A stretch of DNA of 23,785 bases from an uncultured Subdoligranulum sp. Lineage in GTDB: Bacteria; Bacillota_A; Clostridia; Oscillospirales; Ruminococcaceae. The notes under the pieces are model-generated. The model was not told the DNA's origin and made no database searches. It saw only the letters and a list, made by a program, of their open reading frames with translations. Location of the stretch: positions 1-23,785 of the forward strand of contig CAAGRN010000185.1 in assembly GCA_900772715.1 (NCBI GenBank), given 5' to 3'. How positions within the stretch are numbered: position 1 is the stretch's first letter; the number at the start of each line of letters is the position of its first letter. A program made the translations under genes and the position numbers. Below, one piece after another: positions 8,151 to 15,366 of this stretch.

Positions 8151-9149
8151 TTATATTGTATTCAGTATTTCCAATGCCCTTGACAGGGGCATCACTTTCT
8201 GGCACTTGGCCTTTGGGGAATCATATCTCACCTTTTTGCCGTCCGGCATCACCGCTATGGCATTTTCTGTCAAGACGGCTGCTTTCAATTTGGGAACATA
8301 GCGATGTACCTTCCCCTGCCGATCAATTTTGGCATGAGGCATGATAAGTTCCGCCGTTCCCAGCTTGATTTTTGCTTCTTTCGGCAGCGGTGAAAGCCAC
8401 TTGTAGATTTCTCTCTCAAAAGCGGTATCCCACATAGAATACTGGTAGGCTTGCCCGCCGAAGGAACTATCCTGCCGTTCCCTATATTCAAAGTGTTCCG
8501 TCTGCTGCGTTACCATCTGCGCCACACGGGCGGCATTCAGTTCCATCTCTTCTAAGCAGATGTACTCATGTCGTTGATGCTCACAGTAGTAACCGCAGCT
8601 GATATTGACTGCCGCCGTTTCCAGATACGGTGCAATGTAGGATATATCACTGCACGAACCACCTGCTGTTTCAAATCCGAACGAGGTGATAAAGTCCTCA
8701 AACTCCGGGTTATCGCAGCGGTAAAACACGGCATCATTGTTGCCTCGCCGGTCAAGCTCTACGATGTAGTTTACCCGCGGTTGCAAAGATCCTTTTGTGA
8801 ATTTCTTTGCCCCTACACAGCCGACTTCTTCGTCCTCACAGAACAGCACATAACATTTTGACGTGCGCAGGATCTGCAAAATCATCCAGACACCACAGCG
8901 GTCATCACCTCCGATTCCCTGCGGCGACATGGCTACCGCTCTGTCCTCCGAATAGCATATCTGCTCGACAGGCTGACGGTGAACCGTGTCCATGTGGGCT
9001 ACCAGCAAGACAGGAATCGTTCCCTCGGCATACAGGTAGCCGGGCTTATCGGTAACGGGGTAACCCCTGCTTTTCAGCTCGGCTTTTAACCTCTTTTTCA
9101 ATTCCATCTGCGGCAGACGCAGAATGGTTTCAAACGTCAATTCTTGCAT
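8151..9149 (-). CDS. M20/M28-like zinc metallohydrolase (332 aa)
   Basis: The start is ATG at 9149 because AGGAGG lies 6 nt upstream; an in-frame ATG at 9164 would place that site inside the gene. The ATG at 9164 does overlap the upstream stop as ATGA, so translation is probably coupled. Recognisable metallopeptidase motifs in order are AHMDTVH (about residues 51-57, first metal ligands), GIGGDDRCG (about 78-86, bridging Asp), CEDEEVG (about 104-110, catalytic Glu pair), VELDRRG (near 140, Asp ligand), SDIS (near 170) and a late EHQRHE (near 200, final His). These fit the co-catalytic zinc peptidase/deacylase superfamily. A further 100-residue C-terminal extension (about 225-332) is not part of the catalytic core. 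Substrate unknown; presence in the core of a mobile element is unusual. Confidence 0.85.
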   Translation of the reverse strand: MQELTFETILRLPQMELKKRLKAELKSRGYPVTDKPGYLYAEGTIPVLLVAHMDTVHRQPVEQICYSEDRAVAMSPQGIGGDDRCGVWMILQILRTSKCYVLFCEDEEVGCVGAKKFTKGSLQPRVNYIVELDRRGNNDAVFYRCDNPEFEDFITSFGFETAGGSCSDISYIAPYLETAAVNISCGYYCEHQRHEYICLEEMELNAARVAQMVTQQTEHFEYRERQDSSFGGQAYQYSMWDTAFEREIYKWLSPLPKEAKIKLGTAELIMPHAKIDRQGKVHRYVPKLKAAVLTENAIAVMPDGKKVRYDSPKAKCQKVMPLSRALEILNTI

Positions 9150-9160
9150 GGATTCCTCCT

Positions 9161-10552
9161 TCATGCGGCAAGGCCGCTCATCTGGTTCGGGCAGAAGCGA
9201 TTGGCACCGATGGAAAGGCAGTCACTATGGATTGTGCAGTTTCCGCATACATCAACTACCTGCGCATAGCAGGCAGGGCAAATCCCGCGTTGCTCGCCGG
9301 ATCGGGCGATTCCGATGCGCGGCATACCGATAAACATTTCCTTGCAAACCGTACATTCATAGCTGCACTCATTGCAATAGAAGTGATTATCAATATAGCG
9401 ACCATATCCATGTACTGTTTTACCACAGCCTTTGCAGACATACATATTGCCGCACTCTGCACAGCGTATGGAACGATGGTTCTTCTGTTCTCCACCGCAG
9501 CAGACACATCGAGCCACGGAACCAATCGTCATTTTGCCATAGTCACGCTCCCCTTTCAGCAGAGAAGCAACCGCATACCCATACGCGTAGTCAGGATAAT
9601 GGTTGCTGTCCGCCGCAGATTCGCAATAGGGTTCGGTTTCTTTTCCACGCTTGATCGACCATAGGTTCGGTTTGTCAAGGCAGGTCGCGATAGCCTGTTG
9701 GACGATGCCTCGATACAGTGTTTTCTGGTCTTCCAAATCTGTAGGATACAGGCGTGATTGCAGCAAAACATTATCTTTATAGCAGAAAATTTCTCGCGTG
9801 ATGCGAGGGGCTGTATGAAAGTTCTGCGTGTACTCGTCGCTGACCGTGAAGAAAATCATGCTGACAGCATCGCCCATATAGGACTGGCATCCGCCGCGAT
9901 AGCCGCCGCCTTCTAAGCAATGGCAGGAACTCCAAGTGTTGTCGCGGTTGGACATTTCGAGGAAATCACAGGGGTGGATTGACAGCACGGCAGTTTTCTC
10001 GATATGCGCCGGGTTCAGAGCATCGGCCAGACGCGCAAACAGCGCGTTGTAGGGTTTGACCGTACGCATATAGCGGTTGTCAGGTTCGCCTGCTTCCGCT
10101 TCTTCCTCGATTCGGTCAAGATGGAATTTCAGGCAGAGCCGATTGATAATGCGGCTCGCCTTTTGCCCCGGCGCACACTTGATGCCGCCGTACTGCCTGA
10201 TTGTGTCCAAGCGGTACTCGTTCGGTATCCGGGCATAGTCCGCGGTTGCCGCACGCAGGGCTGTTTCGAAGTTTTCGTACACAATATCATCGGTGCAGGC
10301 CCTGCGACCCAGTTCCAGTATGGCGGCGCGCGTTTCATCTACCGTGATACGGTCGATTTCTCGGCGCTCCTCCACCCGGAACACGATTGCCAGTTCTTTC
10401 TCGTTCCATAGCGGATGTCTGCGCAGGAGCTGCAAAAGCCCCTGCTTCTGTTCGTACCATTGCGTAAGATTCGCCGTAACACCTTCCTCCGAAAACGGCT
10501 TCTGATACTTGTGCATGACCTCGTAAAATTGCTGCTTGAGTTCGTCCATCAT
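9161..10552 (-). CDS. Multi-zinc-ribbon protein of unknown function (463 aa)
   Basis: First gene of its operon, preceded by the long two-terminator leader; two ATG codons in a row (10552 and 10549) offer the start, with AAAGGCGAG just upstream. The N-terminal 200 residues are helical and charged. Residues about 205-270 hold a conserved-looking block, NTWSSCH, then GGYRGGxxSYMGD and a strand pair ending in LLQSRLYP. This resembles in outline the C-terminal core of PcfJ (HHCVGSY...GxIAQIHG), although the similarity is distant. Residues about 349-454 contain seven or so CxxC or CC pairs (near 349, 364, 373, 393, 400, 425 and 436), enough for three or more zinc ribbons. A nucleic-acid-binding role is likely but inferred. 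I have no named family for it. Confidence 0.85.
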   Translation of the reverse strand: MMDELKQQFYEVMHKYQKPFSEEGVTANLTQWYEQKQGLLQLLRRHPLWNEKELAIVFRVEERREIDRITVDETRAAILELGRRACTDDIVYENFETALRAATADYARIPNEYRLDTIRQYGGIKCAPGQKASRIINRLCLKFHLDRIEEEAEAGEPDNRYMRTVKPYNALFARLADALNPAHIEKTAVLSIHPCDFLEMSNRDNTWSSCHCLEGGGYRGGCQSYMGDAVSMIFFTVSDEYTQNFHTAPRITREIFCYKDNVLLQSRLYPTDLEDQKTLYRGIVQQAIATCLDKPNLWSIKRGKETEPYCESAADSNHYPDYAYGYAVASLLKGERDYGKMTIGSVARCVCCGGEQKNHRSIRCAECGNMYVCKGCGKTVHGYGRYIDNHFYCNECSYECTVCKEMFIGMPRIGIARSGEQRGICPACYAQVVDVCGNCTIHSDCLSIGANRFCPNQMSGLAA

Positions 10553-10605
10553 TGTAATCTCGCCTTTCTTGAATTTCTATTTTTAACGCCGGGCGGCGCT
10601 AAACC

Positions 10606-10667
10606 AAAATAAAAAAGCGAGAACAACTTTTCTTCGCTGCCAATAGCAGCACAAAAGTCATTCTCAC
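10606..10667 (-). terminator. Leader terminator 1b (second of two before the zinc-ribbon gene)
   Basis: In the RNA of the minus strand the arm at 10653-10667 pairs with 10617-10631 (core GTGAGAA with TTCTCGC, continued with G-U wobbles), capped by an inner GCTGC/GCAGC hairpin at 10636-10650. A U-rich tail follows (complement of 10616-10606, six U, A, four U). It lies about 55 nt before the ATG at 10552. Confidence 0.8.
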
Positions 10668-10694
10668 TTTACGCGGGGCATCCCCCCAGCGGAT

Positions 10695-10743
10695 AAAAAA
10701 TGCCCGCAATGCGCAGACCAGACGGTCAACGGCATTGCAGGCA
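10695..10743 (-). terminator. Leader terminator 1a (first of two before the zinc-ribbon gene)
   Basis: A 12-bp stem (10743-10732 with 10712-10701, one G-U pair) is followed immediately by six U residues (complement of 10700-10695). It is about 60 nt downstream of the expected transcription start. A GC-rich hairpin (10672-10692) lies between it and terminator 1b. Confidence 0.85.
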
Positions 10744-10811
10744 CAAAGTACAAAAATAACAACGTGTGTCAGCGCAATTTGCTTTGCAGGACACATAAAT
10801 CACTTACACCA
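10741..10811 (-). ncRNA. Conserved leader RNA element, copy 1
   Basis: The first transcribed segment of the zinc-ribbon operon matches the start of the other large operon: GTAAGTGATTTATG, then a hairpin TGTGTC/GACACA (10795-10790 with 10770-10765), the 11-mer CACACGTTGTT (10768-10758), then TTGTA and TTTGTGCC leading into terminator 1a. Copy 2 at 20095-20150 shares the order, spacing (28 versus 29 nt from box to terminator arm) and the 11-mer exactly. I do not recognise a known riboswitch or T-box; an attenuation or antitermination signal is the inferred role. Confidence 0.65.
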
Positions 10812-10813
10812 GT

Positions 10814-10842
10814 ATAATACCATAAATCGTAGAAAACGTCAA
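10814..10842 (-). promoter_or_regulatory. Promoter of the zinc-ribbon/metallohydrolase operon
   Basis: On the minus strand TTGACG (10842-10837) and TATTAT (10819-10814) are spaced by 17 nt; an overlapping TATACT follows at 10816-10811. Transcription would start near 10805, giving a leader of about 250 nt before the ATG at 10552. Confidence 0.75.
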
Positions 10843-10885
10843 TTTGCCGCTGAAGTTCATCCTGTTTTATTTTCGGTCAAGCAAG

Positions 10886-10926
10886 AACCTCCAATCCATG
10901 CGGCAAAACCGTATAGGTTGGAGGCT
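10886..10926 (-). terminator. Likely terminator at the end of the DNA-processing operon
   Basis: On the minus strand AGCCTCCAA (10926-10918) pairs with TTGGAGGTT (10894-10886), with a CGG/CCG inner pairing, followed by the T-rich TTCTTGCTT. It lies just after the LigA-related gene and before the next promoter. The T-run is interrupted, so strength is uncertain. Confidence 0.6.
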
Positions 10927-10929
10927 GTT

Positions 10930-11148
10930 TCAAATCAAGTGGTTACCTTCCTTGGTGGGTGAGTTCTTCATTCTCAACCCCAGCCAGCTTTCCAGCGTCT
11001 GCAAATCACTGAACAGAATGTCGTAGACCTCATCACTTACCAGCGGCGTATGGGCTTCATACGCTGCGCGGCAGCGGTTCAGGCGCTCTGTCAGTTCCCG
11101 CAGCTTATCGATGAAAGCGGCTTTCTCCTGCCATTCCTCCGTTTTCAT
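10930..11148 (-). CDS. Stand-alone NAD-dependent DNA ligase domain-Ia-like protein (72 aa)
   Basis: The start is taken at ATG 11148, which overlaps the preceding stop as TAATG and suggests translational coupling; an ATG at 11166 would add six residues but has no better ribosome binding site. The body (LRELTERLNRCRAAYEAHTP, then VSDEVYDILFSDLQTLE and KNSPTKEG) follows the N-terminal Ia domain of bacterial LigA: two helices, a P-x-VSD-x-xYD-x-L signature and the SPT that normally leads into the adenylation domain. In LigA this domain grips the NMN half of NAD. Everything after it (adenylation, OB, zinc finger, BRCT) is absent, so this cannot ligate DNA alone. Known LigA-related small proteins exist in Firmicutes mobile elements; function unknown. 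Confidence 0.75.
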   Translation of the reverse strand: MKTEEWQEKAAFIDKLRELTERLNRCRAAYEAHTPLVSDEVYDILFSDLQTLESWLGLRMKNSPTKEGNHLI

Positions 11149-11345
11149 TAGCTTTTGGGGGCGCATTGGCCGAAGTTCAGTTCGTGGATTATCGACAGGA
11201 TGGTTTCGTCGTCATCCCAGTCGGCAGAAATCGCTGTCGGCGCATAGGCACCTTCCAGCAAAATCAATACTCTCCCCTGCTCAATGCGCAGGGTCGCATC
11301 CTTGCGCCGGGCGCAGACGATGGCGAGATTTCCGATTTGCTTCAT
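11148..11345 (-). CDS. Small protein of unknown function (65 aa)
   Basis: Lies between pcfJ and the LigA-related gene in the same direction, with the TAATG overlap to the latter. ATG at 11345 is preferred over the GTG at 11357 because AAAGGAAG lies about 11 nt before the ATG but directly abuts the GTG. The product has a beta-rich first half (LAIVCARRKDATLRIEQGRV) and an acidic WDDDETIL segment leading into a C-terminal helix. No membrane segment or recognised family. Its reality is supported by tight packing in the operon. Confidence 0.6.
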   Translation of the reverse strand: MKQIGNLAIVCARRKDATLRIEQGRVLILLEGAYAPTAISADWDDDETILSIIHELNFGQCAPKS

Positions 11346-11365
11346 AAGGGTGAGCACTTCCTTTC

Positions 11366-13378
11366 TTACGCAGCTTGTAAAGCCATAGGCAGCACCTTAC
11401 GGCTCCACAGGTCAACAAACTTTTTCACTTCTTCTGTAGGGTCACTGTTGTGGTCACCGTGGATCTGCGCGATTTTTCCGTCGCGCACCTCCACTGTCAC
11501 ATACGGCTTTTTCGGTTCTTCCACGCGGCGGACAAATACGATCAGGCATCGTCCCTCTGCCACACGGTCAATATAGCTGCCAACGCAGTGGTGCAGCGCC
11601 CTTCCCTCGGCAACAAGGTCGTTGGCTCGCTTCGGGCAGACGATTTGCAGTTCCTCATTGGAAAGCGCTGCTTTTCGCGCAAAGCCTGCGTAGGCTATGC
11701 CGAACGCCTTGTTTTTCTGCGCATCGTTGATTTTTTGGATGCGCTCTGCTTCTCGGTCGTGCGCAGCTGCGCAGTTTTTCGGGAACAGCACCGACTTATC
11801 CTTCATGTCATAGGCTTGCCTACGGCACATATGCAGGTAATCCACATAGGTTATTACCAGCGTTTCCATCGTCGGATCACGGTACACATTTGCCGGGCGC
11901 TTTTCCCAATAGATTGGAAATTGGTCTTCCATATAGTGCATAAACTTTTCTGCTGTCAAGTATTGGAATATATCCGCAGGAATCTCCGACACCTTATGGT
12001 GGAGTTGCCACTGAAACAGCGCACCTCTTCCGCGCAGATGGATTGCCACATACGCCTGATATTTTTTCAGCAGCGGCACACCTGCTTTTTGCCCTTGCAG
12101 CACAGGTACGTCCTGTTTTTCCACACGCAGGATACGGTGCGTTTTGGTCTGCATCTCATCCAGCGCATCACTGAACCCGTCGCGGTATATAACATCTGCA
12201 GCAATGTTCTCAAAGCCTGCTTTCGTCAGTCGTTCGATCAAAAGCGGATGCTGCAAGTACATTTTCAGATAATAGCTGACCTGCATCGGGATGCCCGTCT
12301 GCTCGTAGAATTGGCGCAATGCGCAGTATTCCCAAGGTGTACCGTGCAATGTCTTTTCAAGCCCCGGAAGATATACCGTGCCGGTTTCTTCCGAACTGAA
12401 GCACGACATTCCGAACAGCGCCCCCGGATGATAACCGTACCGCCAGCGGGTCACGCTGTCATACCCGCTGTCATAATAGTAAGGCTCCATGGTTGCGTCC
12501 TTGCCGTTATCACTGCGAACAAATATGCGCATGACTTCATACGCGGATTTTCTGATGGTATCCTTTCCTTTGGCATAAGACCAGTACAGCTTATAGATAC
12601 GCACCACAAGCTCCTGCGGGCTGATTTGCCGGATCACCTGACAGGTTTCCCTATCCTCATGGTAGGCGGCTCTTTTCCCCTGCGCCTTGGCTATGACTTT
12701 CTGTCCGCACTTGGGGCAGCGCAAAACATCGTTGCTTTTTGGTCTTTTGATTACAGAAAACTTCTTGCAATAGGTGCAGCGAGCTTGTGTTTTTGCGCGA
12801 CCGTTATTGTAGTCATAGAACAAATAGTGCGGCATAATGTGCTTATCCGCCCAGCGTTTCAGGTTGGCGGGCGTTTGCGGCACACGGCGCATTTTGTCCC
12901 GAACTACAGTATCACGCTTGTAACGGCGGATTTTCGCCTGTCGGTCACGGATATCCTGTTGATAATCGTCCAAATGCCTCAGCACCAATGTCGGATTTGC
13001 TTCAACATGAATGTACCTTGCAATCGTATGACATTCTGTTTTTTTGTAAAACACACAGGCGGGCAGGAATGAACCACTATAATATCCCGTCAGATTCGTC
13101 AGCATGGCATCCCGCCACTTGACGTTTCCTGCGGCATCGCGTTCCAGCGTGGCAAAGTCATCCTTGCCCTGAAACACGACCCACTTCGGCATACGGTCGT
13201 TTGCTTTCAGCCGTTCGCATTCATAGAAGTAAGCTGTCAGCACCCTATGCCCGCCGAGCAGCTTGACGGCGGCGGTGACAAGGTATTTCACCCGTTCCGT
13301 ATACAGCACACCCGCATTCAGGCTGATGTGCAGCGGAACATTGGCTGCATGGCGGCAGGCTCGTTTGTCCAGTTTCAT
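11366..13378 (-). CDS. pcfJ: PcfJ-like protein (670 aa)
   Basis: The ATG at 13378 overlaps the pcfK stop as ATGA and has AGGAGG 7 nt upstream, so the two are translationally coupled. A central zinc ribbon is visible at about residues 217-245 (CTYCKKF ... CPKCGQK). The C-terminal 80 residues (about 590-670) carry the PcfJ signature: RALHHCVGSYIDRVAEGRCL, then a YVTVEVRDGKIAQIHGDHN strand pair. PcfJ was named from the conjugative plasmid pCF10 of Enterococcus and is widespread in Firmicutes ICEs and phages; its biochemical activity is not established. The adjacent pcfK is the usual neighbour. Length is typical to long for the family. Confidence 0.88.
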   Translation of the reverse strand: MKLDKRACRHAANVPLHISLNAGVLYTERVKYLVTAAVKLLGGHRVLTAYFYECERLKANDRMPKWVVFQGKDDFATLERDAAGNVKWRDAMLTNLTGYYSGSFLPACVFYKKTECHTIARYIHVEANPTLVLRHLDDYQQDIRDRQAKIRRYKRDTVVRDKMRRVPQTPANLKRWADKHIMPHYLFYDYNNGRAKTQARCTYCKKFSVIKRPKSNDVLRCPKCGQKVIAKAQGKRAAYHEDRETCQVIRQISPQELVVRIYKLYWSYAKGKDTIRKSAYEVMRIFVRSDNGKDATMEPYYYDSGYDSVTRWRYGYHPGALFGMSCFSSEETGTVYLPGLEKTLHGTPWEYCALRQFYEQTGIPMQVSYYLKMYLQHPLLIERLTKAGFENIAADVIYRDGFSDALDEMQTKTHRILRVEKQDVPVLQGQKAGVPLLKKYQAYVAIHLRGRGALFQWQLHHKVSEIPADIFQYLTAEKFMHYMEDQFPIYWEKRPANVYRDPTMETLVITYVDYLHMCRRQAYDMKDKSVLFPKNCAAAHDREAERIQKINDAQKNKAFGIAYAGFARKAALSNEELQIVCPKRANDLVAEGRALHHCVGSYIDRVAEGRCLIVFVRRVEEPKKPYVTVEVRDGKIAQIHGDHNSDPTEEVKKFVDLWSRKVLPMALQAA

Positions 13379-14148
13379 CCTGCCGCCTCCTCTGTACCGA
13401 AGTCACCGAAAGTAAGCTGTTCTTCATCTGCGGATTTCGGGGCAGTCTTGGGTGTTGCTTTCTTGGGCTTATCCTTTTTGCCTTTGCCGGCCTTGGGCGC
13501 TTTCCCATTGTAGGTCTTGGGGACAAACTTTTCTTCTGGTTCTGCGTCCTCCTTGGCATCGGCATCACGGAAATACTCCCGCGCCCACTGGTAGCAGAGT
13601 TCGTCCGGCACATCGCCGCCGAAACCGCCGCCCACAGGCTTCTCGTCGTTGTCCTTCATCTCCTGCTCCAGATACTCTCGCGCCTTGCGGTTGATGTAGT
13701 GGAAGCAGTTCACCATCTTTTTCTTAGGGTTCATCACAAGACGGGCAAAGGCGGGGTCAGCCAGGCACTCGGTCTGCACATCTTCCATGACGCAGAGCTT
13801 CATGTTTCGGCGGGTCAGGCGCTCGGTATCCTGCGAAACGCGGTTCATGGATGCCTGCATCACATCGTCATCCGACATGGCGGCAAGGCGGTCCAATTCC
13901 TGCTGTTCCCGCAGTTTCTTCTGCGCCTGTTTTGCCTCCCACTCAGCTTTGCGCTTAGCTTCGGCGGCATCAAATTCAGCCTTTTTGCGGGCTTCTTCTG
14001 CGTCCTCCGCTTGCGGTTCCTGCTTCGAGGTTTCTACCGGCTCAAATTCTTCGCTGAAAGAATCTACGGTTTCACTATCCGAAGATACCTCAAAAGCATC
14101 ATCCTCGGCGTCGCGGTTCATCATTTCCATTTCAGAGAGTATACCCAT
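13375..14148 (-). CDS. pcfK: PcfK-like protein (257 aa)
   Basis: Start at ATG 14148 with AAAGGAC upstream. The N-terminal 50 residues are acidic and disordered; about 50-92 form a long Ala/Lys/Glu coiled-coil helix; about 97-165 (SMNRVSQDTERLTRRNMKLC through CFHYINRKAREYL) match the PcfK core; the tail is Lys/Pro/Ala rich and ends in an acidic stretch EEQLTFGDF, reminiscent of the acidic tips that recruit partner proteins. It sits directly before pcfJ, overlapping by 4 nt, the standard PcfK-PcfJ pairing of conjugative elements. It follows a strong intrinsic terminator, so its expression may depend on readthrough. Confidence 0.8.
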   Translation of the reverse strand: MGILSEMEMMNRDAEDDAFEVSSDSETVDSFSEEFEPVETSKQEPQAEDAEEARKKAEFDAAEAKRKAEWEAKQAQKKLREQQELDRLAAMSDDDVMQASMNRVSQDTERLTRRNMKLCVMEDVQTECLADPAFARLVMNPKKKMVNCFHYINRKAREYLEQEMKDNDEKPVGGGFGGDVPDELCYQWAREYFRDADAKEDAEPEEKFVPKTYNGKAPKAGKGKKDKPKKATPKTAPKSADEEQLTFGDFGTEEAAG

Positions 14149-14163
14149 TGTTCTGTCCTTTCT

Positions 14164-14201
14164 AAAAAAGGCAGAGAGCTACCCGATGGTAACTCTCTGC
14201 C
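14164..14201 (-). terminator. Intrinsic terminator inside the operon, between primase and pcfK
   Basis: On the minus strand GGCAGAGAG (14201-14193) pairs with CTCTCTGCC (14178-14170), with an inner TACC/GGTA extension and a 4-nt loop, followed at once by six T (complement of 14169-14164). The pcfK ribosome binding site lies only a few bases beyond. I see no promoter between it and pcfK. Confidence 0.85.
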
Positions 14202-14217
14202 ATAACTTTGCGCGGCA

Positions 14218-15345
14218 TCAGGCCGCTTTTTCTTTTGCTTCTTCCTGCCGCAAAGCAAGCTGCCAGTCGTCTATGCCCTTGTAGGCAGTATTCCAGACAA
14301 GGCTTGTGCTTTGCAGCCCGGCTACGCGGGCAATCTGCTGGACCTTTTCGGCAGCATCCGCCACATACTCATTTTCTAACTTGTCCATGTCGTAGGCTTC
14401 CACGACCAGCTTGGTGCCGTTCTGCGCCATGCAGCGCAGCGCGGATTCCAAGCCGTTCAAGCTGTTCACCCCTGCCACAGCGACAAACGAGCGTCCTGTC
14501 AGGCAGTGGGCAATATCCGCTTTGAGCAGCCCTTCCGTCACATACACGGTCTTAGCGAACGGCTCACCCACAAAATGCAGTGGGCTGCCGGAGGTCACGC
14601 CATGCGGCTTGCCGATAGAAGACAGCCAGATGTATTTTGCTCCGCTTTTACCCGGTGGGTCATCCCTGCGGCGCAGCGGCGTGTCCAGCCGTATCTGCAT
14701 ACCGCAGATCAGACCGTCAATACCGACAGCCGGGAGCAGGATGCCTGCCGTGCGGCTGCCGAAGTTGATTGTCCACCGCCCGGCATTGTCCGTATAGAAG
14801 CCCGGCACACCCTGCAAGGTGCAGCCCTGCCGCCGCAGACGCTCGGCATAACTGCGGCACAGAAACGTAGGCGGGGTCGATTTGAACCCGAACCTTACGA
14901 TTTGCTCCTCAGTCAGCCCGCGCCGCGGTGACAGCAGATGCGCCTTGTGCGTGGGTGTCAGCGGCAGCATGGAGAGCAGCAGTGAGTAGGTCTGGTGTAT
15001 CTCCTGCGGGGCAGCGCGGGCATTTTGCTCCGGCTTTACCCCGATGCAGTCATTCACCCTTGGTCGGGGCGTATACCGCCCCAGCGCTTCACAAATCTCG
15101 CGGTAGGCATCGGCATTGCCGGTGCCGTTGTAACGGGCATACAGTGCCAGCATCCCGCCCGCCGCACCGCAGCGGTTGCAGCGCCAGACATTTTTGTCAG
15201 TGTTGATGTTGAGCCGCCCGCGCTGATCCCCGCAAAAGGGACAGTTCAGGTACAAGCTCGACGGCAGACGACGGCGGACGGTAAGACCCAGCAGTTCTAC
15301 CACATCGGCAATGCCAAACGGAAACGTATCGGAAGATGAGGTCAT
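14218..15345 (-). CDS. DnaG-like primase with CHC2 zinc finger and TOPRIM domain (375 aa)
   Basis: Start at ATG 15345 with AAGGAGG 9 nt upstream. The CHC2-type zinc finger is at residues 35-59 (CPFCGD ... WRCNRCGAAGG). A middle region (about 110-250) recognises a lipid-free, beta-rich fold typical of DUF3854-style primases. The TOPRIM-type metal site is seen as VYVTEGLLKADIA (Glu 271) and VEAYDMDK (Asp 319 and 321). Primases of this shorter type (no DnaB-binding C-terminal domain) start DNA synthesis on phage, plasmid and ICE DNA. Here it would prime replication of the excised or transferred single strand. It is followed by a strong terminator before pcfK. Confidence 0.85.
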   Translation of the reverse strand: MTSSSDTFPFGIADVVELLGLTVRRRLPSSLYLNCPFCGDQRGRLNINTDKNVWRCNRCGAAGGMLALYARYNGTGNADAYREICEALGRYTPRPRVNDCIGVKPEQNARAAPQEIHQTYSLLLSMLPLTPTHKAHLLSPRRGLTEEQIVRFGFKSTPPTFLCRSYAERLRRQGCTLQGVPGFYTDNAGRWTINFGSRTAGILLPAVGIDGLICGMQIRLDTPLRRRDDPPGKSGAKYIWLSSIGKPHGVTSGSPLHFVGEPFAKTVYVTEGLLKADIAHCLTGRSFVAVAGVNSLNGLESALRCMAQNGTKLVVEAYDMDKLENEYVADAAEKVQQIARVAGLQSTSLVWNTAYKGIDDWQLALRQEEAKEKAA

Positions 15346-15366
15346 GCAAAACGGCCTCCTTCCCGG

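Noticed and set aside
11450..13072. Long open frame on the plus strand opposite pcfJ
   Set aside because: Antisense to a well-supported gene with PcfJ motifs and a zinc ribbon; no start signal or family features of its own.
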